Notes: a model not told the origin generated them from the sequence alone. 64,000 nucleotides of DNA from Planococcus halocryophilus (GCF_022489025.1 NZ_JAKVTG010000015.1:1-64000), one strand, 5' to 3'. Counted from the first letter of the stretch, positions 33,061 through 42,440 are shown. Made by a program: numbers and translations.

Positions 33061-33228
33061 TTGGTTTATATTATTCGTTCATCACATGGCGTTATTTTAA
33101 CGCAAGACAACAAAGAGTTATTTTATGAAACATTAGAAGAAGCTGAAATAAAAAAAGAGGAACTGCTTTCTTTTACTACTGAGCAATGGACTATTATTAA
33201 CGTTAATAGAGAGACAAGCGCCCTTTAA
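33061..33228 (+). CDS. Small protein of unknown function, 55 residues
   Basis: A TTG start at 33061 stands 6 bp behind AAGGGTG and opens a 55-codon frame (MVYIIRSSHGVILTQDNKEL; ends NVNRETSAL). Composition is protein-like with a beta-beta-helix-beta pattern. It follows the partition operon and its terminator, 33 bp before the end of a converging gene. I recognise no family. Confidence 0.5.
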   Translation: MVYIIRSSHGVILTQDNKELFYETLEEAEIKKEELLSFTTEQWTIINVNRETSAL

Positions 33229-33244
33229 TTTCATAGCGCTTGTC

Positions 33245-33514
33245 TTATTTTTTTTGGATTTTACTCTTTATAAATCCCGAAAATGTTTGAAATATCTTTT
33301 CTCGTTCTTCTGTTGTGAGCGTTTCTAATCCAAAGTATTTTTCAGCCAAGGCTCCGGTTTCAATTAAGCGTTTGGTTCGTGCTTTGCGTTGTTCCCAACT
33401 TGCTCTTCGTTGCGTTTCATTCTGTAACTGGCTTTTCTTCTTTTGCAAATCGGCAATTTGTTTTTTTAACTCCTGCGACTTTGCCAGGTTATCTGTTTTC
33501 AGCTTCATGGACAT
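33245..33514 (-). CDS. Relaxosome accessory-like coiled-coil protein
   Basis: The 89-residue basic protein has a coiled coil (AKSQELKKQIADLQKKKSQLQ) and then RRASWEQRKARTKRLIETGALAEKYFG, a pattern seen in TraD/MobC-type accessory genes next to MobA/MobL relaxases. It probably helps the relaxase at oriT. It overlaps the upstream gene by 26 bp in another frame, so the two are translated together. Confidence 0.6.
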   Translation of the reverse strand: MSMKLKTDNLAKSQELKKQIADLQKKKSQLQNETQRRASWEQRKARTKRLIETGALAEKYFGLETLTTEEREKIFQTFSGFIKSKIQKK

Positions 33515-33725
33515 CCCACGCCTCTGGTTGTTCTTTTTTTTCGTTTACTTGAACAGCCAGCTTTTGAATCCACTTGATTGCTTCTTCTTCCGATTCGACA
33601 TTCCACTCTTTCAATAACTCAGCCCCGATGTTTTGCTGCATTTGTTTCTCTAAATTCTTTCGCTTTTCCTTTAATTTCTCGATCTGTTCTTCAATGCTTG
33701 TGATCTTTTCAATGTTATTTGCCAT
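33489..33725 (-). CDS. Small coiled-coil protein beside oriT
   Basis: The 78-residue protein is mostly one coiled coil (TSIEEQIEKLKEKRKNLEKQMQQN) followed by an acidic part. It is the first gene of a two-gene minus-strand unit divergent from the relaxase gene. AAGGAGTGAAG precedes ATG 33725. A role as a relaxosome or transfer accessory protein is inferred from position only. Confidence 0.6.
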   Translation of the reverse strand: MANNIEKITSIEEQIEKLKEKRKNLEKQMQQNIGAELLKEWNVESEEEAIKWIQKLAVQVNEKKEQPEAWDVHEAENR

Positions 33726-33741
33726 TGATCTTCACTCCTTT

Positions 33742-33777
33742 TTAACTTATATATTAAAATATTAACATATAGGTTAA
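33742..33777. promoter_or_regulatory. Paired AT-rich operators
   Basis: TTAACTTATATATTAA (33742-33757) and TTAACATATAGGTTAA (33762-33777) fit the pattern of the palindrome at 28792-28807. They lie over the promoter region of the minus-strand accessory genes. Confidence 0.45.
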
Positions 33778-33804
33778 AATAAATCACGATAAATGGATAA
33801 AATA

Positions 33805-33940
33805 TGGTATAATGAATCCGAGCTTTCAAGCGAGTGCCCAGTTATACACCACCCGAAATTCGGGGTGGTGACCTGGTCCAAAGCCCTTTCGGTCTTTGGG
33901 TGTCGCCTACGGATATCTAACAAGAGAAAAGAGGTGAGAA
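33805..33940 (+). other. Candidate oriT and relaxase promoter
   Basis: An extended -10 (TGGTATAAT, 33805-33813) is followed by GCGAGTGCCCAG, a near-perfect inverted repeat CACCACCCGAA/TTCGGGGTGGTG (33847-33870), and a second one CCAAAG/CTTTGG (33878-33899). It directly precedes the relaxase gene, where MobQ-type oriT sites lie. The nick position is not identified. Confidence 0.6.
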
Positions 33941-33943
33941 AAC

Positions 33944-36001
33944 GTGAGTTACTTCCGACTGCAAGCCAACATCATCAGCAAGAAAACCCAATCCGCCGTT
34001 GCGAGTGCCAGCTACCGCAGTGGGGAAGAGTTGTATTCTGAACGCGATGACGAAATCAAAAGCTATCCGCAGCGAGAAGTAGCTCCGATTTCTTTCATCC
34101 TCAAGCCTGATCATGCGCCCGAGTGGACACTTGAACGTGAAAAACTGTGGAACGAAGTGGAGAAAATCGAGAAAGCCTGGAACGCTCAATTAGCACGAGA
34201 AGTGCTGATTGCTTTGCCGAAGGAGTTACCCGATGATGCTCAACAAGAACTTGTACAATCGTTTGTCCAACACGAATTTGTTGATGAAGGCATGGTCGCA
34301 GACGTTGCGATTCACCGAGACAAAGAACACAATCCGCATGCACACATCCTGCTGACAGTTCGCCCATTTAACGAAGATGGCACGTGGGGACAGAAAAAAA
34401 CACGTCAGTATGAATTGGATCAAAATGGCGAGATTCTTCGCAATGCAAAAGGGGAGAAAGTCTTCCAAACCGTTCCTTCTACTCCTTGGAATGAACGCGA
34501 GACACTGGTAAAATGGCGCATGAACTATGCCGAAGCCATCAATGAAACTTTTAAGGAACGAGACATCCACAAAGAAGTCTCAGCACTTTCTTTTGAGGCA
34601 CAGGGACTGGATCAAATCGCTGAGGTTCGCTTGGAACGAAATGAATACCAATACGTGAAACGCATGGAAGAAAAGGGACTGGAAGCACAAACGTTTTATC
34701 ACCAGTTGAATCAAGACATTCGACAAAAGAATGCTGAAATTGCTCAGCTACGCGATAAAATTGTTTCTCTCTCTTCCAAACAAAAACAGGTTGATGTTCA
34801 GCACGTTTTACATCGCCACACGAGCGAAGTCACAGCAGAATTAAATGCAGACTACGCCAAGAGTTGGCACTTCATGAAAGGGCGCCTGAAAGAGAAATTT
34901 TCGTTCGATGCGGTACAAGATCAACTGCAAGGATTGTATCGTTGGGAAGAGCGTAAAGTAGAACCCAAACAAGTAGAAGCACAGGTGACACACGCGATTT
35001 TAAACGCTTCTCATAAAGCGTCTCAAGAACACAATGCGTCGGTATTGCACCAGCAAGGTTTTGATCAACAAGACTTCCGTTCACTCTTTACTACGCGACT
35101 TGAGGCATTTGAAAAGTTGACGGAATCGGTCGAAAAAGACCAACAAACCGTTGACCAAGTCATCGCGCATGCTGAACGCACCTACCGGGTACAAAGCTTA
35201 ATCGTGCACAACTCCTTTAACGACTTGTTCCCTGAAATTGAGGAGCGATTTGAACACAATGATCGGACCGTGGCGTACAAAATGAATGTGCTGACGGCGC
35301 TTGAAACGAATGCGGTTGACGCCATTCCACTGACTGGTGAAGTGAATCATCACTTGCAGCTGCAGGAACTGAAAAAGGCGACCGAACAGGCGATGAAAGT
35401 CAGCGAACAACTCCGGATTCAAGCGTTGAGTCGCAACAAACTCGGTATGAAAAAAGAACAGTTGGTGAAGGATGGAACCGACCTTACAGCCATCTACCAG
35501 ACCTCCATCCAACTCAATACGACGCAACAATTAATTGAACGATACGAGGCTAAGGTCACACACATCGACCAGCAACTCAATGCCTTGCTGCGAGAGACAT
35601 TCCCTCATGCCAAAGACAACTTGTTGAAGAAACTCGACGCGCTTCCGTTGGAGATGAAAACAGATCTGTTGAAACATTTTATTGAGAACGCGAAGCCGGC
35701 GAAAAGCGTGAGCTTGAAAGCTTGCTTACAAGTCGCCAAGAAAGAACAAAGCAAACGGACGATGTCTTTTCATGAGTATCAAACTAAATCCGATGCTCGG
35801 TTCGCTGAACGTTTGGATGGAAGACAGAAAACGCTCACTCATTTCCCGACAGGGAAAGCGAGTACGGAACTGTTAGAGCGTCTGATTGAACAAGCTGAAC
35901 AAGAACATCATCGTCCACAACATGAGACACCAACGAAGATGCACCGAAAAAGCAAAAACAAACAGCTTCGTCGGGAACTCGGACTTGAGTTTGAACTGTA
36001 A
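33944..36001 (+). CDS. MobA/MobL (MobQ-type) relaxase
   Basis: The 685-residue protein opens with the MobA/MobL relaxase domain: MSYFRLQANIISKKTQSAVASASYRSGEELY with a candidate catalytic Tyr near residue 24 and a metal-binding HNPHAHILL near residue 130. A long coiled-coil C-terminal half follows. It nicks oriT and stays bound to the 5' end during transfer. The start is GTG 33944 with GAGGTGAG upstream. It is 11 bp ahead of the coupling protein gene and next to oriT. Confidence 0.95.
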   Translation: MSYFRLQANIISKKTQSAVASASYRSGEELYSERDDEIKSYPQREVAPISFILKPDHAPEWTLEREKLWNEVEKIEKAWNAQLAREVLIALPKELPDDAQQELVQSFVQHEFVDEGMVADVAIHRDKEHNPHAHILLTVRPFNEDGTWGQKKTRQYELDQNGEILRNAKGEKVFQTVPSTPWNERETLVKWRMNYAEAINETFKERDIHKEVSALSFEAQGLDQIAEVRLERNEYQYVKRMEEKGLEAQTFYHQLNQDIRQKNAEIAQLRDKIVSLSSKQKQVDVQHVLHRHTSEVTAELNADYAKSWHFMKGRLKEKFSFDAVQDQLQGLYRWEERKVEPKQVEAQVTHAILNASHKASQEHNASVLHQQGFDQQDFRSLFTTRLEAFEKLTESVEKDQQTVDQVIAHAERTYRVQSLIVHNSFNDLFPEIEERFEHNDRTVAYKMNVLTALETNAVDAIPLTGEVNHHLQLQELKKATEQAMKVSEQLRIQALSRNKLGMKKEQLVKDGTDLTAIYQTSIQLNTTQQLIERYEAKVTHIDQQLNALLRETFPHAKDNLLKKLDALPLEMKTDLLKHFIENAKPAKSVSLKACLQVAKKEQSKRTMSFHEYQTKSDARFAERLDGRQKTLTHFPTGKASTELLERLIEQAEQEHHRPQHETPTKMHRKSKNKQLRRELGLEFEL

Positions 36002-36012
36002 AAGGGAATCTG

Positions 36013-37995
36013 TTGAAAGGCGTGAACTTCATCATGAAAAAAAGAATACAAAAAGGTGCTGGCAAAAAAATCACCGTGACGTTCGTTCTGTCATTGCTCA
36101 TCGGTTATGCCGTGACGGGTCTGTTACGCTTTCTACAACAAGGAGGAGGGCTCAACGCACTGTTATTGGACATCCGTGGAACACTCGACTTCCTCACAGA
36201 AACCGATCGCCAATCGCAACTCTTAGTGGCCATTCTTACGGTGGTATTTTTCGGTTGGTTCTTATCTAAAATGCGCTTGATGGAACATACGTATGAAGAT
36301 GCCCATGACTTTGGGGTGCACGGTTCGGCCAGATTTACCGAACCTTCGGAGGTCCTAAAGGGCAAGTATTTCTCCAAGCACAATCGCTACCAGCCCAAAA
36401 GTCCGGAGAAAACCTTAACGAGTTTAGCCAACGGACTGATTGTCGGGCGCGTACCCGGAAAAAAGCAAGTCCTTGTCATTCCTCGGTCAACCGAAATTGA
36501 TAACCGAAATGTCTACATTGTTGGATCGAGTGGGAGTGGGAAAGGGCAGTCTTATGTCATTCCCAATCTCGTCAACAATAAAGAAGAAACCATTATCGCG
36601 ACCGATCCCAAAGGCGAGTTATTTGAACAGACGGCTGCGATCAAGCGCAAACAGGGCTATCAGGTTTATCAAATTGATTTCATCAACTTTAATCAAGACC
36701 GTTACAACTTGCTCGATTACGTCTTTGATGACCAAGATGCCCAAAGCGTGTCCGTGACCATCGCCAAGAACTCGACCAAAGACGGCAAAGAAGACTTCTT
36801 TATGGAACGCGCGCAAAAGATGCTCGCCGGGTTGATTGTCTACTGCAAAACGGAAATCTCGAATGCTAATATGCAAGACGTGTTAGATACGTTTAATGAA
36901 CGCGTCGCACCCGATGAAGAAGCGTTCCGGCAATGGGTCGATGAAGACCTCGGTCCGCATCATCCGGCCTATCAGTTGCTGAAAGGGTTGACAACGCTCG
37001 GTGGAAACACGCGAACAAGTGTGACGTCATCGTTTGCTTCTCAAGTGAGTATTTTCACACTCAAGAAAATCCGAGAAATGACGCAAACAAGCGATTTCAA
37101 TTTCCGAGCGTTTCAGGAACAAAAAAGCATTCTCTATGTGAAACTACCAATGGATGAAAATCCGTTCACCGCCTTAACCTCGGTCTTTTTTGATCAATTG
37201 ATTTCGCAGTTTTATAAATTGGCGGATGAAAATCGTGGGCAATTGAAAATCCCGACCATCTTTTTATTGGATGAGTTTGCGAATATCGGAAAAATCGAGA
37301 AATACGCACGCGTTTTAGCCACTTGCCGAGGACTTGGCTTGTCGATGAACACCATCGTCCAAGACAATGGGCAAATCGAGTCGCTTTACGGCAAAGAAAT
37401 GGCGCGATCGATTTTGTCCAATCACGATACGCTGCTGTTCCTTCGCAGCAAGGACATCGAAACCATCAAGTACTTCTCGCAATTGGCAGGAGAAACGACG
37501 GCGAAGATTCAAACCGGTTCGTCCAGTCAAAGTGGGGGCTTCATGAGTGGGAAATCGAATGCCAGCCAAAGTCAGTCGGAACAATACGTGAAGCGTTCGT
37601 TAATTCCAGAAGGGGACTTGGCAAGCATTGCGAAGAACGACTGTTATGTATTCGTCAGTGGCTTGCATCCGATGAAGCTACAAAAGGCTTGGCAATCGGA
37701 GGTATTCGGTTCGTATGTTCAGCAACATACTGCCATGCCTTCAGAAATTCCCATAAAGCCGGCAGCTGCATTTGCAATCGCACCGGATGAACCAATGGAA
37801 ACCGATCATCCAGCATCTCGTACGACGTCTACCCGTGTCATTGAAGAAGAAATTGATCAGTCGGACGTGTTTGATTTGACGGATGATGGACTTGAAGAAG
37901 ACTGGGTAGACTACCAAGAAAAGGCGAACGAGGAGCTTTCAATTGAAGAACGACTGAAGAAAAAAGAAACGACGAACATTAGAGACCTGTTATAA
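36013..37995 (+). CDS. VirD4/TraG-type coupling protein
   Basis: The 660-residue protein has two N-terminal membrane helices (VTFVLSLLIGYAVTGLLRFL; LLVAILTVVFFGWFL), Walker A VGSSGSGKGQSYVIPN near residue 172 and Walker B FLLDEFANIGK near residue 417. These are the marks of VirD4/TraG ATPases, which deliver the relaxase-DNA complex to the channel. The C-terminus is acidic. I use TTG 36013 because AAAGGG stands 6 bp before it; ATG 36034 is possible but has poor spacing. Confidence 0.95.
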   Translation: MKGVNFIMKKRIQKGAGKKITVTFVLSLLIGYAVTGLLRFLQQGGGLNALLLDIRGTLDFLTETDRQSQLLVAILTVVFFGWFLSKMRLMEHTYEDAHDFGVHGSARFTEPSEVLKGKYFSKHNRYQPKSPEKTLTSLANGLIVGRVPGKKQVLVIPRSTEIDNRNVYIVGSSGSGKGQSYVIPNLVNNKEETIIATDPKGELFEQTAAIKRKQGYQVYQIDFINFNQDRYNLLDYVFDDQDAQSVSVTIAKNSTKDGKEDFFMERAQKMLAGLIVYCKTEISNANMQDVLDTFNERVAPDEEAFRQWVDEDLGPHHPAYQLLKGLTTLGGNTRTSVTSSFASQVSIFTLKKIREMTQTSDFNFRAFQEQKSILYVKLPMDENPFTALTSVFFDQLISQFYKLADENRGQLKIPTIFLLDEFANIGKIEKYARVLATCRGLGLSMNTIVQDNGQIESLYGKEMARSILSNHDTLLFLRSKDIETIKYFSQLAGETTAKIQTGSSSQSGGFMSGKSNASQSQSEQYVKRSLIPEGDLASIAKNDCYVFVSGLHPMKLQKAWQSEVFGSYVQQHTAMPSEIPIKPAAAFAIAPDEPMETDHPASRTTSTRVIEEEIDQSDVFDLTDDGLEEDWVDYQEKANEELSIEERLKKKETTNIRDLL

Positions 37996-38029
37996 GGCCA
38001 CAAGGACACCAACCAAAGGAGGAACGTCT

Positions 38030-38254
38030 ATGCTTGTCACCATCAGCGAAATTCTCGCGAGTGATAAACGGATCTTGAGCTTTTACGATCCCGTGCCTTT
38101 TGAGGCACTTACATATGAAGGCTTACTTGATTTAGAAGAAGATGTGCGCGATTACACGATCACCTGTTACAGCCCGGTTCGGATTCCAGAGCGCGTCGAA
38201 CCTCTCTACGAAGCTTGGTATATCAGAAAGGAGTTGGTGAACGATGTCGACTAA
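38030..38254 (+). CDS. Small hypothetical protein upstream of the ArdC-like gene
   Basis: The 74-residue acidic protein (MLVTISEILASDKRILSFYD) has no motif I recognise. AAAGGAGGAACG precedes its ATG. It overlaps the start of the ArdC-like gene by 11 bp, so the two are co-translated, and it lies 34 bp after the coupling protein gene. Confidence 0.65.
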   Translation: MLVTISEILASDKRILSFYDPVPFEALTYEGLLDLEEDVRDYTITCYSPVRIPERVEPLYEAWYIRKELVNDVD

Positions 38255-39863
38255 GGTAGATCTCACAGAAATCAACGACCGATTGGAACGAAACCTCGAA
38301 GAAATGTTCCAAAACAACCGGTTCCAAGATATGCTCAATGTGATGGCCAGTGGTCACCAGTACTCGTTCAATAACGTTCTGATGATTGCCTCTCAAAAAC
38401 CCGATGCCACAATGGTCCGTGGTTTCAAGCAATGGCAAGCGCTTGGTCGTCACGTCAATAAGGGCGAAAAAAGCTTAAATATCTTGGTTCCTTCCTTTAA
38501 AAAAGTGGAAGTTCAAAAAATTAACGAGCAAACCGGCGAAGTATTACGCGATAAAAACGGCGACCCTCAATCTGAAGTTCGGCAAAGTGTGGCCGGGTTT
38601 AGGATGGGCAAAGTATTTGATGTCTCGCAAACCGATGGCAAAGAGATTCCCAACGTTCGCGATTTCATTCAGCAAGAATTAACATCCACGGAATCACTGA
38701 CTGATCTTTACGACCGATTCATCCAACAAGTAAATGCCAGTTCGCAGCCGGTACACATTCGGGAAGAAGCCCATGAAAATCAAACGTACGGAGGCTATTA
38801 CAACCGGGAAAATGATGAAATTGTGATTAATACCGCCGTGTCAAAGAGTTCGGAGCAAAAATTCCGTGTCTTGATTCATGAATACACACACAGCCAATTG
38901 CACCACAAAGAAAGTGACATCAAAGACTTGCCAAGAGGTCACAAAGAAGCACAGGCTGAGTGTGCTGCGTATATCGTGTCACAGTACTATGGATTTGATA
39001 CCGACCTTTCTTCTACGGGCTACATTGCCACGTGGGCGCAAGATTTACCGTTGGCCAAACAAGCCATTAAAGAAGTCCAAGACGTCTCACGCGCTACTAT
39101 CGAACACGTGAATTCGCTGCAAAATGAAAAGATACAGGAGTTTTATCAATCCATCCATCCTGAACAAGCGAAAGAATCGGTGGAAACGAAGCTGAACCTA
39201 TCGCTTGCCGATCAGCCGACCTTGCAGCTACTAGATGCAAAAAATGGATTGGTGGTCTTTGCGACCGTCGAGCAAAATGAACGAGATGCGCATTTTGCGC
39301 TTCGTACCAATACAAACCGGATTGTCCCGTTAAATGACTTGAACGATCGCTACGCTGTGTTAAACGTGTTGGAAAACAAAGGCCAGCTCGTCCAGGAATA
39401 TCAGAAAGCTGAAGACGTAATGGAAGTGACGAAACTAGATGATGGGAAATATGCCGTTACACTAGAAGGCGGTGACACTACGCAACGGACATTCCATAAG
39501 AAAGCTGAGGGACAACGCTTTATTGAGAAAGCTGGATTGGCACAATCACTCAATACCGACCGATTCTTGAGCCAGTCGGTACACAAGGATGCCACGAGAC
39601 TGCAACAAATCAACGCACAACACTTAAATGAACGTTTAGGTCGCATATTGAAACAACCAAAACTGGAACTGGAAGCCAAAGACGGGATTGCAATTGGATG
39701 GCAGTTGGTTAAGAATCCACAACTTCAATCAAAAGAGGAGTTACACCAACACCTCAATCAGCTGAATCCAAATCACAGCCACACCACAGAACTAAAAGAG
39801 GCCGTCGCTTCATTCGACAAAAATCGACAAATACAAGAGAAAGAAAACGAGTTGGAACGCTAG
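38244..39863 (+). CDS. ArdC-like antirestriction protein with zinc-protease domain
   Basis: The 539-residue protein has an ArdC N-terminal domain (residues about 20-110: SFNNVLMIASQKPDATMVRGFKQWQALGRHVNKGEKSLNILVP) and a zincin-like domain with HEYTHSQLHH near residue 211 and an Ala/Glu helix (HKEAQAECAAYIV) giving the third ligand. ArdC-type proteins bind single-stranded DNA and shield incoming plasmids from restriction. The C-terminal 200 residues are of unknown fold. It lies in the transfer gene block, and a strong terminator follows at 39869-39916. Confidence 0.88.
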   Translation: MSTKVDLTEINDRLERNLEEMFQNNRFQDMLNVMASGHQYSFNNVLMIASQKPDATMVRGFKQWQALGRHVNKGEKSLNILVPSFKKVEVQKINEQTGEVLRDKNGDPQSEVRQSVAGFRMGKVFDVSQTDGKEIPNVRDFIQQELTSTESLTDLYDRFIQQVNASSQPVHIREEAHENQTYGGYYNRENDEIVINTAVSKSSEQKFRVLIHEYTHSQLHHKESDIKDLPRGHKEAQAECAAYIVSQYYGFDTDLSSTGYIATWAQDLPLAKQAIKEVQDVSRATIEHVNSLQNEKIQEFYQSIHPEQAKESVETKLNLSLADQPTLQLLDAKNGLVVFATVEQNERDAHFALRTNTNRIVPLNDLNDRYAVLNVLENKGQLVQEYQKAEDVMEVTKLDDGKYAVTLEGGDTTQRTFHKKAEGQRFIEKAGLAQSLNTDRFLSQSVHKDATRLQQINAQHLNERLGRILKQPKLELEAKDGIAIGWQLVKNPQLQSKEELHQHLNQLNPNHSHTTELKEAVASFDKNRQIQEKENELER

Positions 39864-39868
39864 CCATA

Positions 39869-39916
39869 AAAAGGGCACGAAGTAGAGACGTTTAGTCTCC
39901 TCTTCGCGCCCTTTCT
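39869..39916 (+). terminator. Terminator of the mobilisation operon
   Basis: AAAGGGC-CGAAG-GAGAC pairs with GTCTC-CTTCG-GCCCTTT around GTTTA with small bulges. Confidence 0.7.
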
Positions 39917-40022
39917 TCTGGTTCAGTAGGTCGTTTCCACTCTATTTTCTTTGCCCAAAATCTCTACTGAAAAGCTCCATTTCTTCTATATGAAAACAGT
40001 CTTCAAGAGTCTGAAAAATCAA

Positions 40023-40051
40023 TTTACTATTTTTAGGTGCTTGGATATAAT
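40023..40051 (+). promoter_or_regulatory. Promoter of the 40087 gene
   Basis: TTTACT and TATAAT are 17 bp apart; transcription should begin near 40058, 29 bp before the ATG. Confidence 0.6.
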
Positions 40052-40086
40052 GGAGAAAAATACAGCTTTTGGAATGGAGATTACCA

Positions 40087-40416
40087 ATGAGACACTTACC
40101 GAAACTAGCCAAGGCGAAAGAAGAACTAACTTTTTTGCAAGAATTTATTGTGCTTACGGAGAGCTACGAAGAAACCACGCTTCAAAAGCAAATCATCAAG
40201 CGCTATGCGATCACCGGCAGCATGGTTCAAGTGGTTGCGCAATTAAATGCCGAACGCCAGTTAGAAGGGTTGCATCCAATCGAATCAGCTTACGTTTCAG
40301 AAGTCATTCGCTCCAAGCCAATTGATCCCTTGCATAAGATGGTGCGGTCTCAATATATGAAAAAGACAAAACATACACGAAATAAACCTTCTTATAGCGA
40401 TACAGGCTATTATTAA
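40087..40416 (+). CDS. Hypothetical protein, 109 residues
   Basis: The protein (MRHLPKLAKAKEELTFLQEF) is helical, with a possible helix-turn-helix region (TTLQKQIIKRYAITGSMVQVVAQLN) and a basic, Tyr-ending C-terminus. ATG 40087 is used because GGAG lies 7 bp before it and a good promoter stands upstream; a longer frame from 40069 would start inside that leader. It lies between the transfer genes and a hairpin-dense region. No family recognised. Confidence 0.6.
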   Translation: MRHLPKLAKAKEELTFLQEFIVLTESYEETTLQKQIIKRYAITGSMVQVVAQLNAERQLEGLHPIESAYVSEVIRSKPIDPLHKMVRSQYMKKTKHTRNKPSYSDTGYY

Positions 40417-40616
40417 TAGTACCATTTGAAGAAAAATCCACTAGAAAGTAGTTAAAAAAGGATTGGACGATTGCACAAAAGCGCCTAACAAAAGCCTTTA
40501 CAAGGCTCGCTTCTTCCTAAAAAATCCGATAAACAGAAGTTGTAATCCTTTGTAAAACAGCCTCTAGTTTACTGTCTTTTTCTAAACGGATGAACGAGTC
40601 GAAAATCACATAATCA

Positions 40617-40915
40617 ATTCCATAGGAAAGGCAGCCAAATTTGGCTGCCTTTCTTCGGATTTTTTTCTTTTGGCCACCGGAGCGTACCTATTCCCAACCT
40701 CTCTACTCACGAAATACGGACAGATTCCTTGGCTACGCCCTATCCCTATTTCGTGAGAAGACAGGAGCCGACAAAGTTCATGTTCAGTCAAGGGGCCCGA
40801 AACTTTTTTAGACCGGCTTCGCTAAAAAACTTTCGTGCTGGGACCGTTGACTGATCGGTTATGTGATGGGGCCGTCCTCCTTACCAAAAGGGCAAAAAAA
40901 CATCCCTTTTGGAAC
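40617..40915. other. Hairpin-dense non-coding region (possible single-strand origin or ssDNA promoter)
   Basis: Four inverted repeats occur in 300 bp: AAAGGCAGCC/GGCTGCCTTT (40626-40652, a terminator), CTCACGAAATA/TATTTCGTGAG (40706-40757), an imperfect long pair including AGTTTTTTAG-type arms near 40786-40854, and CCAAAAGGG/CCCTTTTGG near 40886-40914. No credible gene lies in 40417-40956. It precedes a RadC-type gene. Such structure is common in single-strand origins and in promoters read from transferred single strands, but a plain leader is also possible. Confidence 0.5.
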
Positions 40916-40956
40916 GATGACCGCCCGGCGGACCAACTAAAAAAGGAGCGATACTT

Positions 40957-41415
40957 ATGAAGTTAGAAAAAATCATTGAAATTACACGCATCAAACAGAA
41001 GATCAAAGAAGTTGAAGAAATCTATAAGAGCATTCTTCCCGAACGCATTCACAGTTCAAAAGATGCCATCGAATTTGCGAAAGTGCTAATCGGAGATGAA
41101 GACCGTGAAGTCTTCTTGGTTCTCTGTCTGAACATCAAAAATGAAATTTCAGTTGTTCACCGCTGCCATACTGGAAGCTTAAATGCCAGCGTAGTTCATC
41201 CAAGAGAAGTATTTAAAGCCGCTATCTTAAACAACTCTGGCACAATTTTAGTCGCACATAATCACCCTTCCGGTGACTGCCAGTATTCCCATGAAGACGT
41301 CGTCGTCAGCAAACGCTTGATGGATGCCGGTGAATTGATTGGCATTGAATTATTGGATTCACTGATTGTCAGTCAAAAAGATGGGGTTTCTTTAAAAGAA
41401 CTTGGATTCATCTAA
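40957..41415 (+). CDS. RadC-type JAB/MPN domain protein
   Basis: The 152-residue protein has the JAMM metal motif HNHPSGDCQYSHED near residues 101-114 and the preceding HRCHTGSLNASVVHPREVFKAAIL block of RadC-family proteins. Despite the name, a DNA repair role is doubtful; these are common on plasmids near antirestriction genes. It lacks the N-terminal helix-hairpin-helix part of full RadC. ATG 40957 with AAAAGGAGCG upstream. A terminator follows. Confidence 0.88.
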   Translation: MKLEKIIEITRIKQKIKEVEEIYKSILPERIHSSKDAIEFAKVLIGDEDREVFLVLCLNIKNEISVVHRCHTGSLNASVVHPREVFKAAILNNSGTILVAHNHPSGDCQYSHEDVVVSKRLMDAGELIGIELLDSLIVSQKDGVSLKELGFI

Positions 41416-41482
41416 AAAACCTTTACCTATAGGCTTCTCAGACGAATCGAGTCGCATAGTTCATCAGTTAAGAGAAAATAAA

Positions 41483-41528
41483 ACCCTCAGAATACAAATC
41501 TCAAACACAGGATATGTACTCCGAGGGT
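41483..41528 (+). terminator. Terminator after the RadC-type gene
   Basis: ACCCTC-GA-TACA and TGTA-TC-GAGGGT pair imperfectly over a 13-base loop. The rest of 41416-41725 is AT-rich with nothing else seen. Confidence 0.5.
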
Positions 41529-41725
41529 AATTTAATAAACAAAATCATCTATTTAAATTTTTCTTTATACGAGTATATATTTATTGAACAAATATTTGTT
41601 AATTACTCATCACGAATTAGCTACATCAGATAAGTTAAAATAACAATTTTCTAATAAATCGAAGTAGAGATAATCCACTGCTGATACGTATTTTAATTGA
41701 ATTTATGGCGTATTTACAAAAAATA

Positions 41726-42346
41726 CTAATCTTTCTTGATTAATACCTCTTCAATAATTTTGTTCATCGATTTTTCGCCAAATTTGCTTAATAGAATTGT
41801 TGGATCCTTAAGCAAGCTATACTCTAAAAATAGCCCTTTATAAAATACCAAGACAACTCCTACATAAAACTCTTCATTTTCTTCATTTTTAAATTCCAGA
41901 GATCCCATACCTTCTTCTATAATGGATTTTACAATTTTATATAATTTTCGATTGGGATTATTTATAAATGTTTCATCATTAGGTGAAGATAGCTGGTTAA
42001 TTAATACAGCTGACAGGAAGTCAAAGTCCATGTCATCACAAAAGTAAAAGCCAGACAGTAAAATAGTTTGTAACTTCTCAGTTAAAGATAGATTAGCCTC
42101 TTCTAATTCTTTGTACTTTTCCTCATATACCTCATCTATTAGTTGATAATGTTCGAGTACGACATCATGTTTTGATTTGAAGTGTGTATAGAAGGAGCCT
42201 TTTGATACACCAGCTAAATCTGTGATTTCTTCTATATGAACATTTTCAATTCCTTTTTCTTTAAACAATTTCAAGGCACTTTTAAATAATTTCTTTTTTG
42301 TAATTTTCGCCTTTGACTCACGGTTAGTCGATACATTACTACTCAT
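41726..42346 (-). CDS. TetR/AcrR family regulator
   Basis: The 206-residue protein begins with a TetR helix-turn-helix: TKKKLFKSALKLFKEKGIENVHIEEITDLAGVSKGSFYTHFKSKHDVV, residues about 16-63. The C-terminal helical domain would bind a ligand. It is divergent from the catabolic island, with 190 bp between, and likely represses it until the substrate or a CoA ester appears. An imperfect palindrome at 42417-42440 is the probable operator. ATG 42346 follows TAGGAGGA. Confidence 0.92.
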   Translation of the reverse strand: MSSNVSTNRESKAKITKKKLFKSALKLFKEKGIENVHIEEITDLAGVSKGSFYTHFKSKHDVVLEHYQLIDEVYEEKYKELEEANLSLTEKLQTILLSGFYFCDDMDFDFLSAVLINQLSSPNDETFINNPNRKLYKIVKSIIEEGMGSLEFKNEENEEFYVGVVLVFYKGLFLEYSLLKDPTILLSKFGEKSMNKIIEEVLIKKD

Positions 42347-42416
42347 ATAAAATCCTCCTAATAAATTAAATCTTGCTAAGTATTCAGATTAATTGTATTA
42401 TTCTATTTAAGAAGAT

Positions 42417-42440
42417 GACTGAGGTCAGTGACTCAGTTAA
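42417..42440. promoter_or_regulatory. Probable TetR operator
   Basis: GACTGAGGTCAGTGACTCAG is an imperfect palindrome (CTGAG ... CTCAG) in the divergent promoter region between the TetR gene and the catabolic operon. Confidence 0.45.
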
